Shown piece after piece: positions 1 to 11,400 of a stretch of 64,000 bases of DNA (position 1 is its first letter; each line of letters opens with the position of its first letter). Source of the stretch: Lycorma delicatula. Its lineage: Eukaryota; Arthropoda; Insecta; Hemiptera; Fulgoridae. The translations under genes and the position numbers were made by a program. Where the stretch lies: contig NC_134465.1 of assembly GCF_047948215.1 (NCBI RefSeq), positions 49,631,946 through 49,695,945 on the forward strand, read 5' to 3'. The notes under the pieces are model-generated. The model was not told the DNA's origin. It saw nothing but the letters and a program-made list of their open reading frames with translations, and searched no databases.

Positions 1-728
1 ACCCTGATTAATTTTCAAATCAAAACCTTGTAATACCTAGAAAAAAATCTAAATATAGATTCACAAAGAAAAATATATAAATATATAATTAATCTACTTT
101 ACTTCTTTTCAATATTTTTTATTAGTATGCTCATAGCACTTTTATTACAGTTGCTACAGCATCAGATGAGTTGTATATTAATTAAAAAATATTAACTTTA
201 AAATACAGGAAACTGACATTTGTATTTCACCACTTGATAAAATTGATTACCTATTGTTAATACTGCAGCTGTTTTAGTGATAAACCTTAAAATAATTACT
301 TTACTAAATTTATAATATCTTTGATGCAATTATCAATAAAATATAATTGCTCATTTGTTAAGTTATTTTTCAATAATAAGACATTTAAATTTGTAATCAC
401 TAACTTTTAATACTGCTATTCTCCCATTTAAAAAAGTATTTTCATTTTTTTAATATGAACTTCAAACTTAGATTTTTGTTTATTTTACCTAAAACGCTCC
501 CAAAAATATTTTTTGAAGTTCTATTGCTCATACATACACAAATGTTTTTTTCCACATTTCTATTTTACATCGACCTGCTTTAATATAATTATTATTTGTT
601 TGTGTATTATTATTAAAAAAATAATTTCAATATTATTCTACAGATAGGATGCTTGATAATAATTTAATAATAATAAATTAAAAAATTGGAGTAAATGAAT
701 TTATGAAAGCAATTGAAAACATTAAATA
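1..728. other. AT-rich intron sequence, nothing recognised
   Basis: Part of the intron downstream of ABCB exon 10. No open frame, transposase motif or Walker A/signature sequence was found on either strand. Confidence 0.6.
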
Positions 729-1623
729 CGAGGGTTGTTATTTTATTCAAGATCCGATGGTCGTGAAATAAAAACCTGCACAAAAATCGGATGAACCTTT
801 GCGCATATGTGTTGCGCAGCATCTCTAGTACGGCCTTCAATCACGCCGTGTCACTTCATTTAGTTCTGAACACACAGCTAGCACGTAAACATGTCTACAA
901 CAATAGCATCTCCTGCCAAGTGTGAAGTGCGTGCGGTAATTAGATTTCTTCAGGCTGAGGGGTGTAATACAGCTGAAATTCATCAACAAATAAGTAACGT
1001 GTACGGTGAAACATCAATGAGTGACAGCAAAGTGCAACAATGGTGCAAGAACTTTAAAGCAGGACGTACAGATGTTCATGATGCAGGCGGTCAGGGAAGG
1101 AAGCAAGTGTCAACCGAACGTGGCACGACCATCACTGCAGCCTCATACTGCATGACTCTTCAACGTCTACGAAGGGCAATTCAGAATAAGCGGAGAGGAA
1201 TATTGTCATCAGGCATTGTCTTTCTCCATGACAATGCTCGGCCGCACACTGCAGCTGTAACAAAGAAGCTTCTGCAGCGTTTTCGTTGGGAAGTGTTTGA
1301 TCACCCACCATACAGTCCAGACTTGGCTTCATCCGATTTTCACCTCTGATCACATGAAACGCTGGCTAGGTGGACAACATTTTGGCACAGACATCAAGCT
1401 GCAGACCAGCGTAGAAACATGGCTGAAAACACAGGCAGCTCCATTCTATGACGAGGGTATTGGAAAGTTGGTACCACGCTACGACAAATGTCTAAATTGG
1501 AGTGGCGACTATGTAGAGAAATATCATAACTATGTAAGTACTTGTTACAAATAAAAAATTTTTTATTTTCACTGCGGTTTGAATTTTGTGACCGATCGTA
1601 CCTTGAAAAAAAAGTAACCCTTG
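729..1623 (+). mobile_element. Mariner element with TIRs, internally deleted
   Basis: Flanked by TA at 727-728 and 1624-1625. The left end GAGGGTTGTTATTTTATTC and the reverse complement of the right end AAGGGTTACTTTTTTTTC form imperfect TIRs of about 35 bp. At about 0.9 kb it is shorter than the usual 1.3 kb because the transposase middle is deleted. Confidence 0.85.
891..1554 (+). pseudogene. Mariner (D34D) transposase, deleted and frameshifted
   Basis: The frame opens at ATG 891 with a mariner HTH region (EVRAVIRFLQAEGCNTAEIH, then KVQQWCKNFKAGR). The block that would carry the first catalytic Asp (DETW-type) is missing: sequence jumps from the end of the DNA-binding domain to the second Asp (IVFLHDNARPHTAA) and third Asp (YSPDLASSDFHL). 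A stop and frameshift near 1349 separate the C-terminus, which continues in another frame to 1554 and ends with KLVPRYDKCLNWSGDYVEK, the typical mariner tail. It cannot make an active enzyme. It could still be bound by a related transposase, since both TIRs remain. Confidence 0.85.
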
Positions 1624-1933
1624 TAAATTCATTTAAATAGTCAATAAAATACATCTAAAAGTAAATGATTTCCAAATATATATATTTAAATTATCAAAAT
1701 TTTTACTAAATATTTTTATATTTGTAAGGTAAACACGCAGATGTTCCACTGGTATTTTATTTATCAATTAATCTGAAATTTTTCCATGATGACTTTCCCT
1801 CAATTGATTATGCTACATTTTATGAAAATATTTTTATACAAATTAACAAAATTATAGTAAACTTATTATATTTCAATAAATAACAAATATTCAAAAATAT
1901 GCTCGGTGGATATAACCTAAATCATACAATGTA

Positions 1934-3145
1934 CATCCAGAAAGTAAGTTCAGTTTCTAAATATTGGCATTATAGCACAACTATCAGGAGTTTATACTCC
2001 TGATAGTGACACAACATACTGTGTCCCTGATCTCTTAAGAAGCGATTGATAGCATTCATAATCAGTTGTCTAGCCTGTACGCTTCTTAATTTTTTTATTA
2101 TATTTAAAAAAAAAACAAGACATCCAATGTGTGTGAACTTTGGTTCGTGAATCGTTTCTTGAATGCAAGGACTTTATTCAACATTAAAACGGTTGAAATT
2201 CAATGTCAGATCTGCAATGTTTATGTTGAAATGTAATGGGTGATTCCATGGTATGGAGATGAATGTAACTGTTTAATGAAGGGCACGATTTGGTGCATGA
2301 TGAATGGAACAGGCGACCGTCTTTGATTACCAACAATTTGGTGCATCCAACTAATGACAGGAATAAAGAGAATAAATGATTAAAAATCTCTCATATTTTC
2401 ATCCATTTTCCAGAAATTTCATTCTGCTTCTACAGGAAATTGGGTCTAAGAAATCAAATTATTAGAAATTTTTCCCACACTAGAAAACTACAACATTAAA
2501 CAGCAGAGAATGATTTCTTGCACTGTAAAGTCACCGGAAACAACATAAGAATGTCATATGAATTACCAAAAAAGAAACAACAACTATGAAATGGCAACAC
2601 TCTTCATCGTTCAGAAAGACAAAATGCAAGTCGATGTTTTTCATTATGATAATCATGTGTGCAGTGGAACATAAAAGGAATTTTGATTGTCTACTTTTTG
2701 CCTACAGGCTGCTCAATCGATAGTGATATCTGCTGCAAAACGCTGAAAAAATTTGTATAATGTGATTGAGAACAAACAAGGATACCTGTTGATTCATGAC
2801 AACGCTTGACCACATGCTGCTGCCACAATGCAACATCTTTGCATAACCTTTGACTGGGACTGTTGATCATCCCCTGTATAGCCCAGACCTTGCACCAAGT
2901 GAATATCACTGGCCGACAGTTCCACGAAGATGACAAGGTCAAATAAGTTATTGTGTAGCTTGCACTGCAGATGGTATCATTCTAAGACAAAGGGATGAAA
3001 CTTCTGATGTCCTTCTATAAATGCCTAAACAATGGTGGGAAATATGTAGAAAAATAGAGTACAATTCATTCTTCAAGGAGAAAAAACTTTTAAGACAGTA
3101 CATTCTAGATCTTTTTTAATAGACCTTTGGAACTTATTTTCTGGA
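1934..3145 (+). mobile_element. Old mariner, near full length, heavily mutated
   Basis: The left end has TCCAGAAAGTAAGTTC at 1936-1951 and the right end, read in reverse, TCCAGAAAATAAGTTCC at about 3145-3129; TA lies beside both. Inside, around 2790-2930 on the plus strand, are scattered pieces of the transposase core in different frames: LLIHDNA, then a stop, then HAAATMQHLCITFDWDC and a broken YSPDLAP-like block. Many stops mark it as ancient. Confidence 0.7.
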
Positions 3146-3933
3146 TAACCCCATGAAATTGACATCTTAACAAAATCAGATGAGTTCAAGTAATGAAAAT
3201 ATTTGATAACTGAAGTGTCTGAAAACTGACTGGTATTTATGGTATATATCTGAGTTGTTATAACATAAATGAAAGAATTCATCCAAATTGGCTGGTAAAT
3301 TAAAAAACCATTGCCAATCACACTGTTAACCTCTTCATGGGCAGACTACAAATTTTATTTTTCTTTAAGTTTGTTTATCTAGATAAATAAGTACTAAAAA
3401 CCAGTGCTTTCAGTAGCATAATTAGTTTCAATTGAAATCTTTACAGATTTTTAGGATATTGATGGACTCAAAATAATTTCTTTACCGTGATTTAAAATAT
3501 GACTTTTTCACTTATTATTTTGTTTTAATATTTTTTCTGTTAATTTACAACCATAGAGTCTTCAGTCAATCATCATCAGTCACTTTTACTTTTACATCAT
3601 CAGAGAACTTTTACTTTTATCATACTAACAGAAATATAATGAAGTGAAAGGATCATTTTTTTTTTAATCCCCATTAGGAATAGTGTGATAATTCTAATTG
3701 AAAATAATGACCAAAGCCTCTACGAGACAAATCTGCAAATGTTATTAAAATTTGTAAAGTAGTTTTTGCATGATGGACGCTTAGGGATGACTCTAGTTAT
3801 AACTTTTATTATATGTATAGATGACATTCAATTTTATCATTCACTGAATAATATTTTCAAATTATTTCAAGAATTGGTTATTATACGTAAAAAACAAACA
3901 AATGAAACCTTATTTTATGCATTAATGAAAATA

Positions 3934-4811
3934 CAGTGTCCCATTTTATATGCCCTATTTTTATTTAACTTTATCTCCAAAAATATTACATATATTGACA
4001 TGAAAAAAATTAAATTCAAGCTTGTCTTATCAAGTTATAATAAAAATTACAATACATCATATCACTTACACATGTGTCCCACCAGTCATACGAAGAATAT
4101 CCAGCTGGTAGGCGATTTCTTGCCATGTTTGTTGAAACATTTCTGGTGTCATGGTTGAAATGGCATTCTGATTGCTCTCACGCAGCTCTTGGATGTTTGC
4201 TACTTTTGTCATATACATCCTGCCTTTGACATAACCCCAGAAGTCTAGAAGAATTATGACTGGTGATCTGGATGGCCACGGAATTGGAACACCTCTTCCA
4301 ATCCACCTACCACGAATATTGACATGGTGGAGCAGTTTGCATTCCCACAAATTGAGCGTAGCATCCTAATATCCTCTTCCAGCAAGATGGAGCTCCCCCT
4401 CCACTGGCTCCTTGAGATAAGAGAAAGGCTTGATGAAATTTTTCCTGGTAGATAGATTGGAAGAGTTGGTTCAATTCCCTAGTCCCCAGACATACCCAGA
4501 TCACCAGACATAACCCCTCTGGACTACTTCTTCTGGGATTATGTCAAAGATAGGGTGTGTATGACAAAAGCAGCAAACATCCAGGAGTTGCATAAGAGCA
4601 AAAGGAATGACATTTCAACCGTTACACCAGAAATGCTTCAACAAACATGGCAAGAAAGATGGGGCACATGTGGAAATGATGTGATGTAGTGTGATTTTTT
4701 TTGTTATAAGTTGATAAGACAGGCTTTAATTTAATTTTTGTTAATGTCAATATGTTTAATATTTTTGGGGGTATAATTAAATAAAAATAGAGCATTTCAA
4801 ATGGGATACTC
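3934..4811. mobile_element. Palindromic (foldback) Tc1/mariner derivative
   Basis: TA on both sides (3932-3933, 4812-4813). The two halves are inverted copies. Left CAGTGTCCCATTTTATATGC and the reverse of the right end GAGTATCCCATTTGAAATGC begin arms of several hundred bp. Each arm holds the transposase 3' half pointing outward: minus strand 4350-4066 (RGRWIGRGVPIPWPSRSP, then QEIAYQLDILRMTGGTHV) and plus strand about 4370-4690 (FQQDGAPP, RSPDITPLDYFFWDYVKDR in broken frames, TPEMLQQTWQE). The 5' half of the transposase is absent. Family: DUF4817-type Tc1/mariner. Confidence 0.75.
4066..4350 (-). pseudogene. Tc1/mariner transposase C-terminal fragment (left arm)
   Basis: An open frame of 94 codons covering the end of a Tc1/mariner transposase: GRWIGRGVPIPWP, then RSPVIILLDFWGYVKGR where the family has R-S-P-D-x-T-P-L-D-F, so the catalytic Asp is replaced by Val. 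The C-terminal helix (PEMFQQTWQEIAYQLDILR) follows. It is one arm of the palindromic element; the mirror-image arm on the plus strand ends near 4690. Confidence 0.75.
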
Positions 4812-5228
4812 TATATACTACATTCAATCCCCATGTAGATACTACATGATGTAGGTAGCACTTGAGAAAACACAAATACTGGGCTTCAAGCAATAAACAG
4901 ATCAAACAAATGGGCATAATATCTTCTTTTCTTTGAGAGTTATGTTCAATGAAAATATGTTTAAAAATTTTTTTTTTATTTATTGCAGGGAGAAATTCCT
5001 CACTCTTACAACTGCATTATTCGGTGGATAAAATAAGTAAAGAATTCAAAAGCAAACCTACAATTGAATAAATAGATTAACTGAAACAGAATCAAAAAAA
5101 GAACTTTTAAAAACAGTATAAAAGAAGACAACTTGATTAAGTTATCTGAATAATTACTAATAATTATAATTATTAGCTGCACTTATATAATAACATAATA
5201 AAAAAAAGAAAAGCATAAATTTACTTAC

Positions 5229-5453
5229 TTTGACATCAGGTCTTGTTGGATAATTAAAGTAAACATTTTTAAACTCTATGGTGCCAACTTTACCATTAAT
5301 AATTTTACCAGAATTAGAAAATGGATTGATTTCAGATCTTCTTTTTAGTATTCTATGAGCATTATTTGCCGCTACTCTTCCTTTGATAATGGATTCTATA
5401 AATGGACCAATGATTCCAATATTTAATTCACCCATGGCAATACAGAATAAAAT
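5229..5453 (-). CDS. ABCB exon 10: end of helix 6, linker and NBD1 A-loop
   Basis: Acceptor ATTTACAG, donor GTAAGTAA; exactly 75 codons. Encodes the rest of TM6, the linker with [18 protein letters not shown] (family A-x-x-A-x-x-I-F-x-x-I-D-R-x-P), then [19 protein letters not shown]. The Tyr in NYPTRP stacks on the ATP adenine in this family. The next exon should begin with ILKG/ILNG and carry Walker A; nothing like it occurs between this exon and base 1. Confidence 0.95.
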
Positions 5454-8400
5454 CTGTAAATAGAAACACAAACAAATAAAAATCTTCAAAATAAAAATAA
5501 GGTAAAACTTAATGATCAGTCCAATAAATGTTGTTATTTTTTTTTTTTTTTAAAGCAAAATAACAATATGCCCTACTTTTTATGAACATTCCTAGATTTA
5601 CTAAAAACAAAGTTTACAATTTTCTTGATGCCACTATACACCTACTCAGCATATTAAATAGGTATGGGAATTCTACAAAATATGACAGAACACAACCTGG
5701 AATATTACCTTGCACAATATGATGTTACAATATGTTTTGTAAACACCATATTTAATGTTATTGTTTGTGATCAATGTTTACATTTTTTTAACCGATGATT
5801 TAATATAATTGATAATATCGTTAATTACTCATTTTACAACCCGATCTAATAATTCTGTGGATTTTACTTCAAAAATTAGTAATTAAAAAATCATCGTAAT
5901 GTATTGTACATGTATTTTCAGTAATTATGCTATTAAATTTTAAAAAAAATTATATAAAGCAAATAACAAAATCATTCATCTTTAATCTCAATTTCATAAA
6001 AGTATAAAAAAATACTGAAATTTATCTTCATGTATGCTTATTAGTGGATTTTTTTAAACTGTATGTCCTGTTTTACTTATGCAAATTCCAACATGTGGAA
6101 AAATCTCTGGAATTTAACTATTTCATAAGTGAAGGATCTACAATAGTGTTGTTTTTGGTAATGCTTTATAACCATGACTAAAATCTTTTTTTCGTCAATT
6201 TTTGAATTTTTAAAAGTAGGGAGTACCTTACATTCCTGACTCCCTATAATATGAAATACTGGGTTAACTGTTTATTAACTCTGATTTCATACGTAAATGG
6301 CAAACATGGAACATACCATCCGCATTTATGATAGGATGATCTGCCATATACATAAGCCTGCTCATACAAAATCAGGTGTTTATTTTTTTAACACCACTGC
6401 CTCAGTTAAATCTGCATACCTACTCAACATTAAATTCAACCTAACTGAGAATCAAATTCCAAGATGATTTATAAAAATAAAGATTTTCCCACAAACTGAA
6501 CCAAGCTGCATAACAAATTAAATCAGATATGTATAAACAAATATCTTAACCATTATTATAAACCATTGTCATAGCCACAGTAAACCACAACACACCAAGA
6601 TGAGTTGAAATCTACAAATAAAAAAATTTTATTACATAACTTAATCCAGTTTGTCATTACAATGGCAAAGGTTAATATTTTTAAATCAGTATCTGACCAA
6701 TATTAATAAAAACATACCAAAAATTCCAAGATATTGAAACTATTATTAATTAAGTATTTAACTTACACCTGCAATAACTCCTGGAGAATATTCTTTTACT
6801 TCATTTGGTCTATCATCAAGTATAAGAGGTGTTCCATACCAAAAACAGATTGAATAAGAGAAAAACATCATCATCCAAGATATTCCAGTGCCTAAACCAT
6901 TATATATGGAACTGAGAACTGATAATTTTTGAGCTACAGACAATTGATCTTTAAACCTGCAATATTAATAACAACCAATATTTTTAATCATTAAATATAT
7001 TTTTATAAAACATATTAATACTTTTTTCAATTTAATTTATTGGTAAATTTTTAAGGCAACTACAAAACAACAGAAGCAACAGTAGGTTTCAGTACTTTTT
7101 TTCAAATGTAGGAGTACTGTCATCGCACAGGATTGAAGAGAAATAATTTTATGATGTCGCTGGATCATTTAAGGTTTCAATATACAATAACCCCTGGTTT
7201 ATGAACCAATGAATTTTCCATGATATAGCCTATACAAGAAATAAACCAATAACTTTCATTTGAAAAAGTTTCTTGTATCATATTCAGCCATTAAGTAAAA
7301 TTCCACTGCACAGTTTAATTTTAGATCGATACCATAAATTTAAATCCAGTGATGGTGTTGTCAATGAAAATAAAAAAAAAATAAAAAATAAAAAATTAAA
7401 GATGGCAAAAAATATTGAGAGTGAAGCAAAAATAACTGAAATCTCTCAATAATCAGCAATTATGTAAAATCATTGAACTACCAGATAAAACTGTGTGTAG
7501 AATTTTCAAAATGTTTTTATGAGAATAGATTTTTGCAACTTTTCAACTATTGTTGAAAGAGAATCCTGAATTTGTTAATAATTTGTTTATGTTGGATGAG
7601 GTATTTCATTTATCAGACGATGTCAATAAAAAAAATTATTATTTCCAGGCTCAAAAGCAACTCAGAAAAATTCTTACAATATGTCTGGACAGTGATAAAA
7701 AAAAAACTTGTGTGGTGTTTCAGCATTTGGCATCACTGGTTGATTATCTTTTGAAGAAAATGCAGTCACTTTCTGTACATGCATCAGTGTGATTTTCATA
7801 GATTATGTTGAAATACTCAACAACGTTTTGTCTATTGAATTATTAAAACATTTAGGAGTACCAGTACCAAAAGTTGTGGTCCAAACAAGATGCTGCTACT
7901 AGCACAGATTTCTTTTTGTGAAAATGTATTACCGATTAAACTTCACATTTTGTAGGATTTTAGATCAATGCTGAATTTTTAAAAAAAAATGTCAAAATGA
8001 ACTACTCGAATAAAGTTTATTCTCTTTCTGAAATGCAATCAACAATGACTAGTAATAAAATATTACCCACACCAACAAAAAATAATTTTTTCACAATATA
8101 AGCGCAATATTTTATACTTTTCAGAAACACCTCTTACTATGTTTGATCTCGTTAACAGTTGAATGAAGTAGTCTGATTGGTTTTTAGAAAAATTGTTTCT
8201 AACTATTTTATTAATATGTTTATATAATAACTTGAATACCTTTTAACTTCTTTTTCTTCTCCATTAAATGCTGCTACAGTACGTATAGATGATATCACCT
8301 CTTGAGCTACAGCTGATGCATTCTTGCAACTTTCATTTTCTTTAATAAACATAGTATTCTTTTTCTGTTAAAAAAAAAGAAATAAATATCACACAATATA

Positions 8401-11400
8401 TACATATTAATTTATTGGAGAAGGATTGGTAGGAATACTTGAATATCTAAGATATTAATACAAAGAATTAAATCAAATTAAAAATGAATGTGAAAATTAC
8501 ATCAGAATCTATCACTATCTCTACAAATTAGTTTATAATTCTAACAACTGGTCTATAGATATAGACATAGTTAAATTATATCTTGTGTGTAGGTATGAGT
8601 GAAAATATATCACCATTCATGTAATATAACCATTACCATTATGTAGTTACTTTTGTAATATTTAAACGCAATCAAACTTAAGTTGGTAACAACTCTTCTA
8701 GCATAGAATCCTGGGCAATCTTAATAATATTTGGAAAGATATATCTAGAAAACTGTAACATATTTTAACTATAAATATCAAATTATACAAAAAAGTTTTC
8801 AATCTAATTTCATATAAAACATAGAAAAATTTAGTTTAAATGTTTTAAAGGTAAATTTTGTTCATGAATTTATTTTTTAAATTGAATTTTTATATTTAAT
8901 CAGATAAGAATACTTATATATTTTAATAAATACAGTTTTCTACTTAAAAGAGGTGAACATTGAGAGTGTTCAATATTAAAAAAAAAAAAAATTAAACATT
9001 TAATCACTTACCTTGTTAACAAGGGCAGCGCCACCTACAAATACAGGTGCTACAGAAAGTAATATAAGCGTTAACTTCCAACCAAGACAAAAACCAACAG
9101 TAAGATTTGCTATGAATGATGAAATTAAGAATACAGCCATTCCTAAATTTTCATTTAAACTATCCGGTAATTTATCAAGCCTGAAAAAATAATAAAGATG
9201 ATACTTTTACTAAATATATACATATTTCCTCCTCAACTAAACAGGTGTTTCTCAGAAAAAAATTTACTTGAGAGTTCAGTTAATGAGATAAACAGTGAAT
9301 GATAAAAAAACAAGCCCAAACCAACAATTGAACCTGAGACTCTCATTTAAACAATAGTTGGCTTTACCAACAAAACCATCAAGATGACTCTAAAAGTCAT
9401 GATTTAAAAAAAAAATCTTGTACAAAATATTCAAGCCATTTTTTGTTAATTAGAAATTCCTGTGAAAATTTAGTTTTAAAGGTAGAATTACAAATGTACT
9501 CATAAAACAATAGAGAATAATTTTATTATTAATCGGTGCTTCATATTTTTGTTTTATATTCTTATACATTAAAAATATTGATTTATGCACTTTTATAACA
9601 ATTAACATATAAAATTTAATTGAAATGATTCCTGATTTTTTTTTATCATTATTTTAACTTTGTTTTATATTTATCAATTTATAGCTTATAACTGTGTGAT
9701 TAGAGTAAAGTTAATATTGTATTTCTAGTCCTAAAAATAAACTTGTTTAAGGGATGTAATTGTTTCTAATTTTGGACCTGTATGAGGTTTGCTCAGGAAT
9801 AACTGAACTTTATTTTTTTAATCTTTATTATTAATTTTACAGATTATTAGTCTTTGTTTCCTTCAGAGTACTCACTTCCTTCCCCTATTCATACACATTA
9901 AAGCAGAAATTTTTGCAAATGTGAATGAATGTGTTTAAACTTACAAGGCTGAAGAACATGTGAAAAGTTTTTGTAATCATTGAAAATCATTTAGCCATGC
10001 TGGCAAAGAATTTTAAAAAGTATTTTCTTGCTGATAACAACTTGTTAGTAATTTACAAGTGGGTTAGAGATCCATTTCAAAATACTCCAGAAGGGCTGCC
10101 AGTTGAGACTGGCAAAGAAGAAATTTTCATTGACTTCACAGCAAGTGGCGAAATTAAAAGACAATTTAATAATAAATCACTCTTTGAATTTTGGGCAGGA
10201 GTGGATGATGAGTTTTTGTATTGAAAATAGGAACATTTCATATACTACTATCATTTTCAACATCCTACCTTTGCAAAACCGGATTTTCTGCGGTGCTGTT
10301 TTGAGTACAAAATAAAAATCTCGGCTAAATATAGAAAATGAACTCAAGAGTGTCTATTTGTAATATTTAACCTTCCTTTGAAAAACCCATTGTTAGTGTT
10401 ATCATGCCCCTTTAGGGAAGCGTACCCCGCAGGTTGAGAAAGACTGCTCTAATCAATTTACCCTTAATTAAAAACTGTGAAACATCTACACTAATTACAT
10501 GCTTTTCTTTAGCTCACTTCTGTTCCACGGTTATCGGTTAATGAATAATAAACATGCGCACAAGATGGAGAGGAGCAGTATACATGTGCAGAATATGGAG
10601 AGTAGTACCCAAGCACAATAGGTTTTTGGGATGAACATCAATGTAATATACAACATTATACAATACATCAAACAATGTAATGCTTTGAACACCCTTGTAT
10701 GAGATATTGAAAACTCCAATAAACATTTAAACATTGTACTTATAAAAAGTATAAAATAAAAAATATTTTTAAAAACATGCTTTTAAACAAATTTAAAAAA
10801 TGGATTACCCAGTAAATATAAATAGAAAATAATTTTCTTTTTAATAAAATAATATGCATAAATTTATATGTTGTATCTTTTTATATGTTGTTTTTGCAAA
10901 ACAACAATGAAAAGCATGGGGCGCACTTTCATATTCAATATCTACATAAATTCTTTAAATATGACAAAGATTTTGATTCAAAATGGAAATGATAGCTTCA
11001 ATAAACAATATCTAGTAAATCTCTTTGGATAAATAGTTAATGTGCAAAATAGAACTGAGGTCGCACCCCAATCTTTTCATTGTGGTTTGTGAAAATAGAC
11101 AACTTTATACATATTATTTTGTTGAAAACAAAATTATCTTTTATTTATGTTTACTGAGTAATTTTTAAATTACTCAAACAATTTTTTAAAATTTGTTTAA
11201 AAGAATGTTTTTAATTTTTTTTTATTTAACTGTACATATATATATATACTATTATCTACACAAGAAATAAGCTAGCGATGTTTATTATGCAGTATGTACA
11301 CATTTGTCTAATTTTTCTGGTTATCAATGACTATGTAAAATTGTAAATTATATGTAAATTGTTGAATTAACATATTTTATTAGAGCACATTAAATTATAC

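Noticed and set aside
3766..4158. 130-codon plus-strand open frame
   Set aside because: It runs through the left arm of the palindromic mariner on the strand opposite to the transposase fragment, so it is a shadow of repeat sequence.
1..5228. A possible next ABCB exon with Walker A
   Set aside because: Both strands were read for a GxxGxGKS/T pattern following a splice acceptor in phase 0; none was found, so the exon must lie outside the window.
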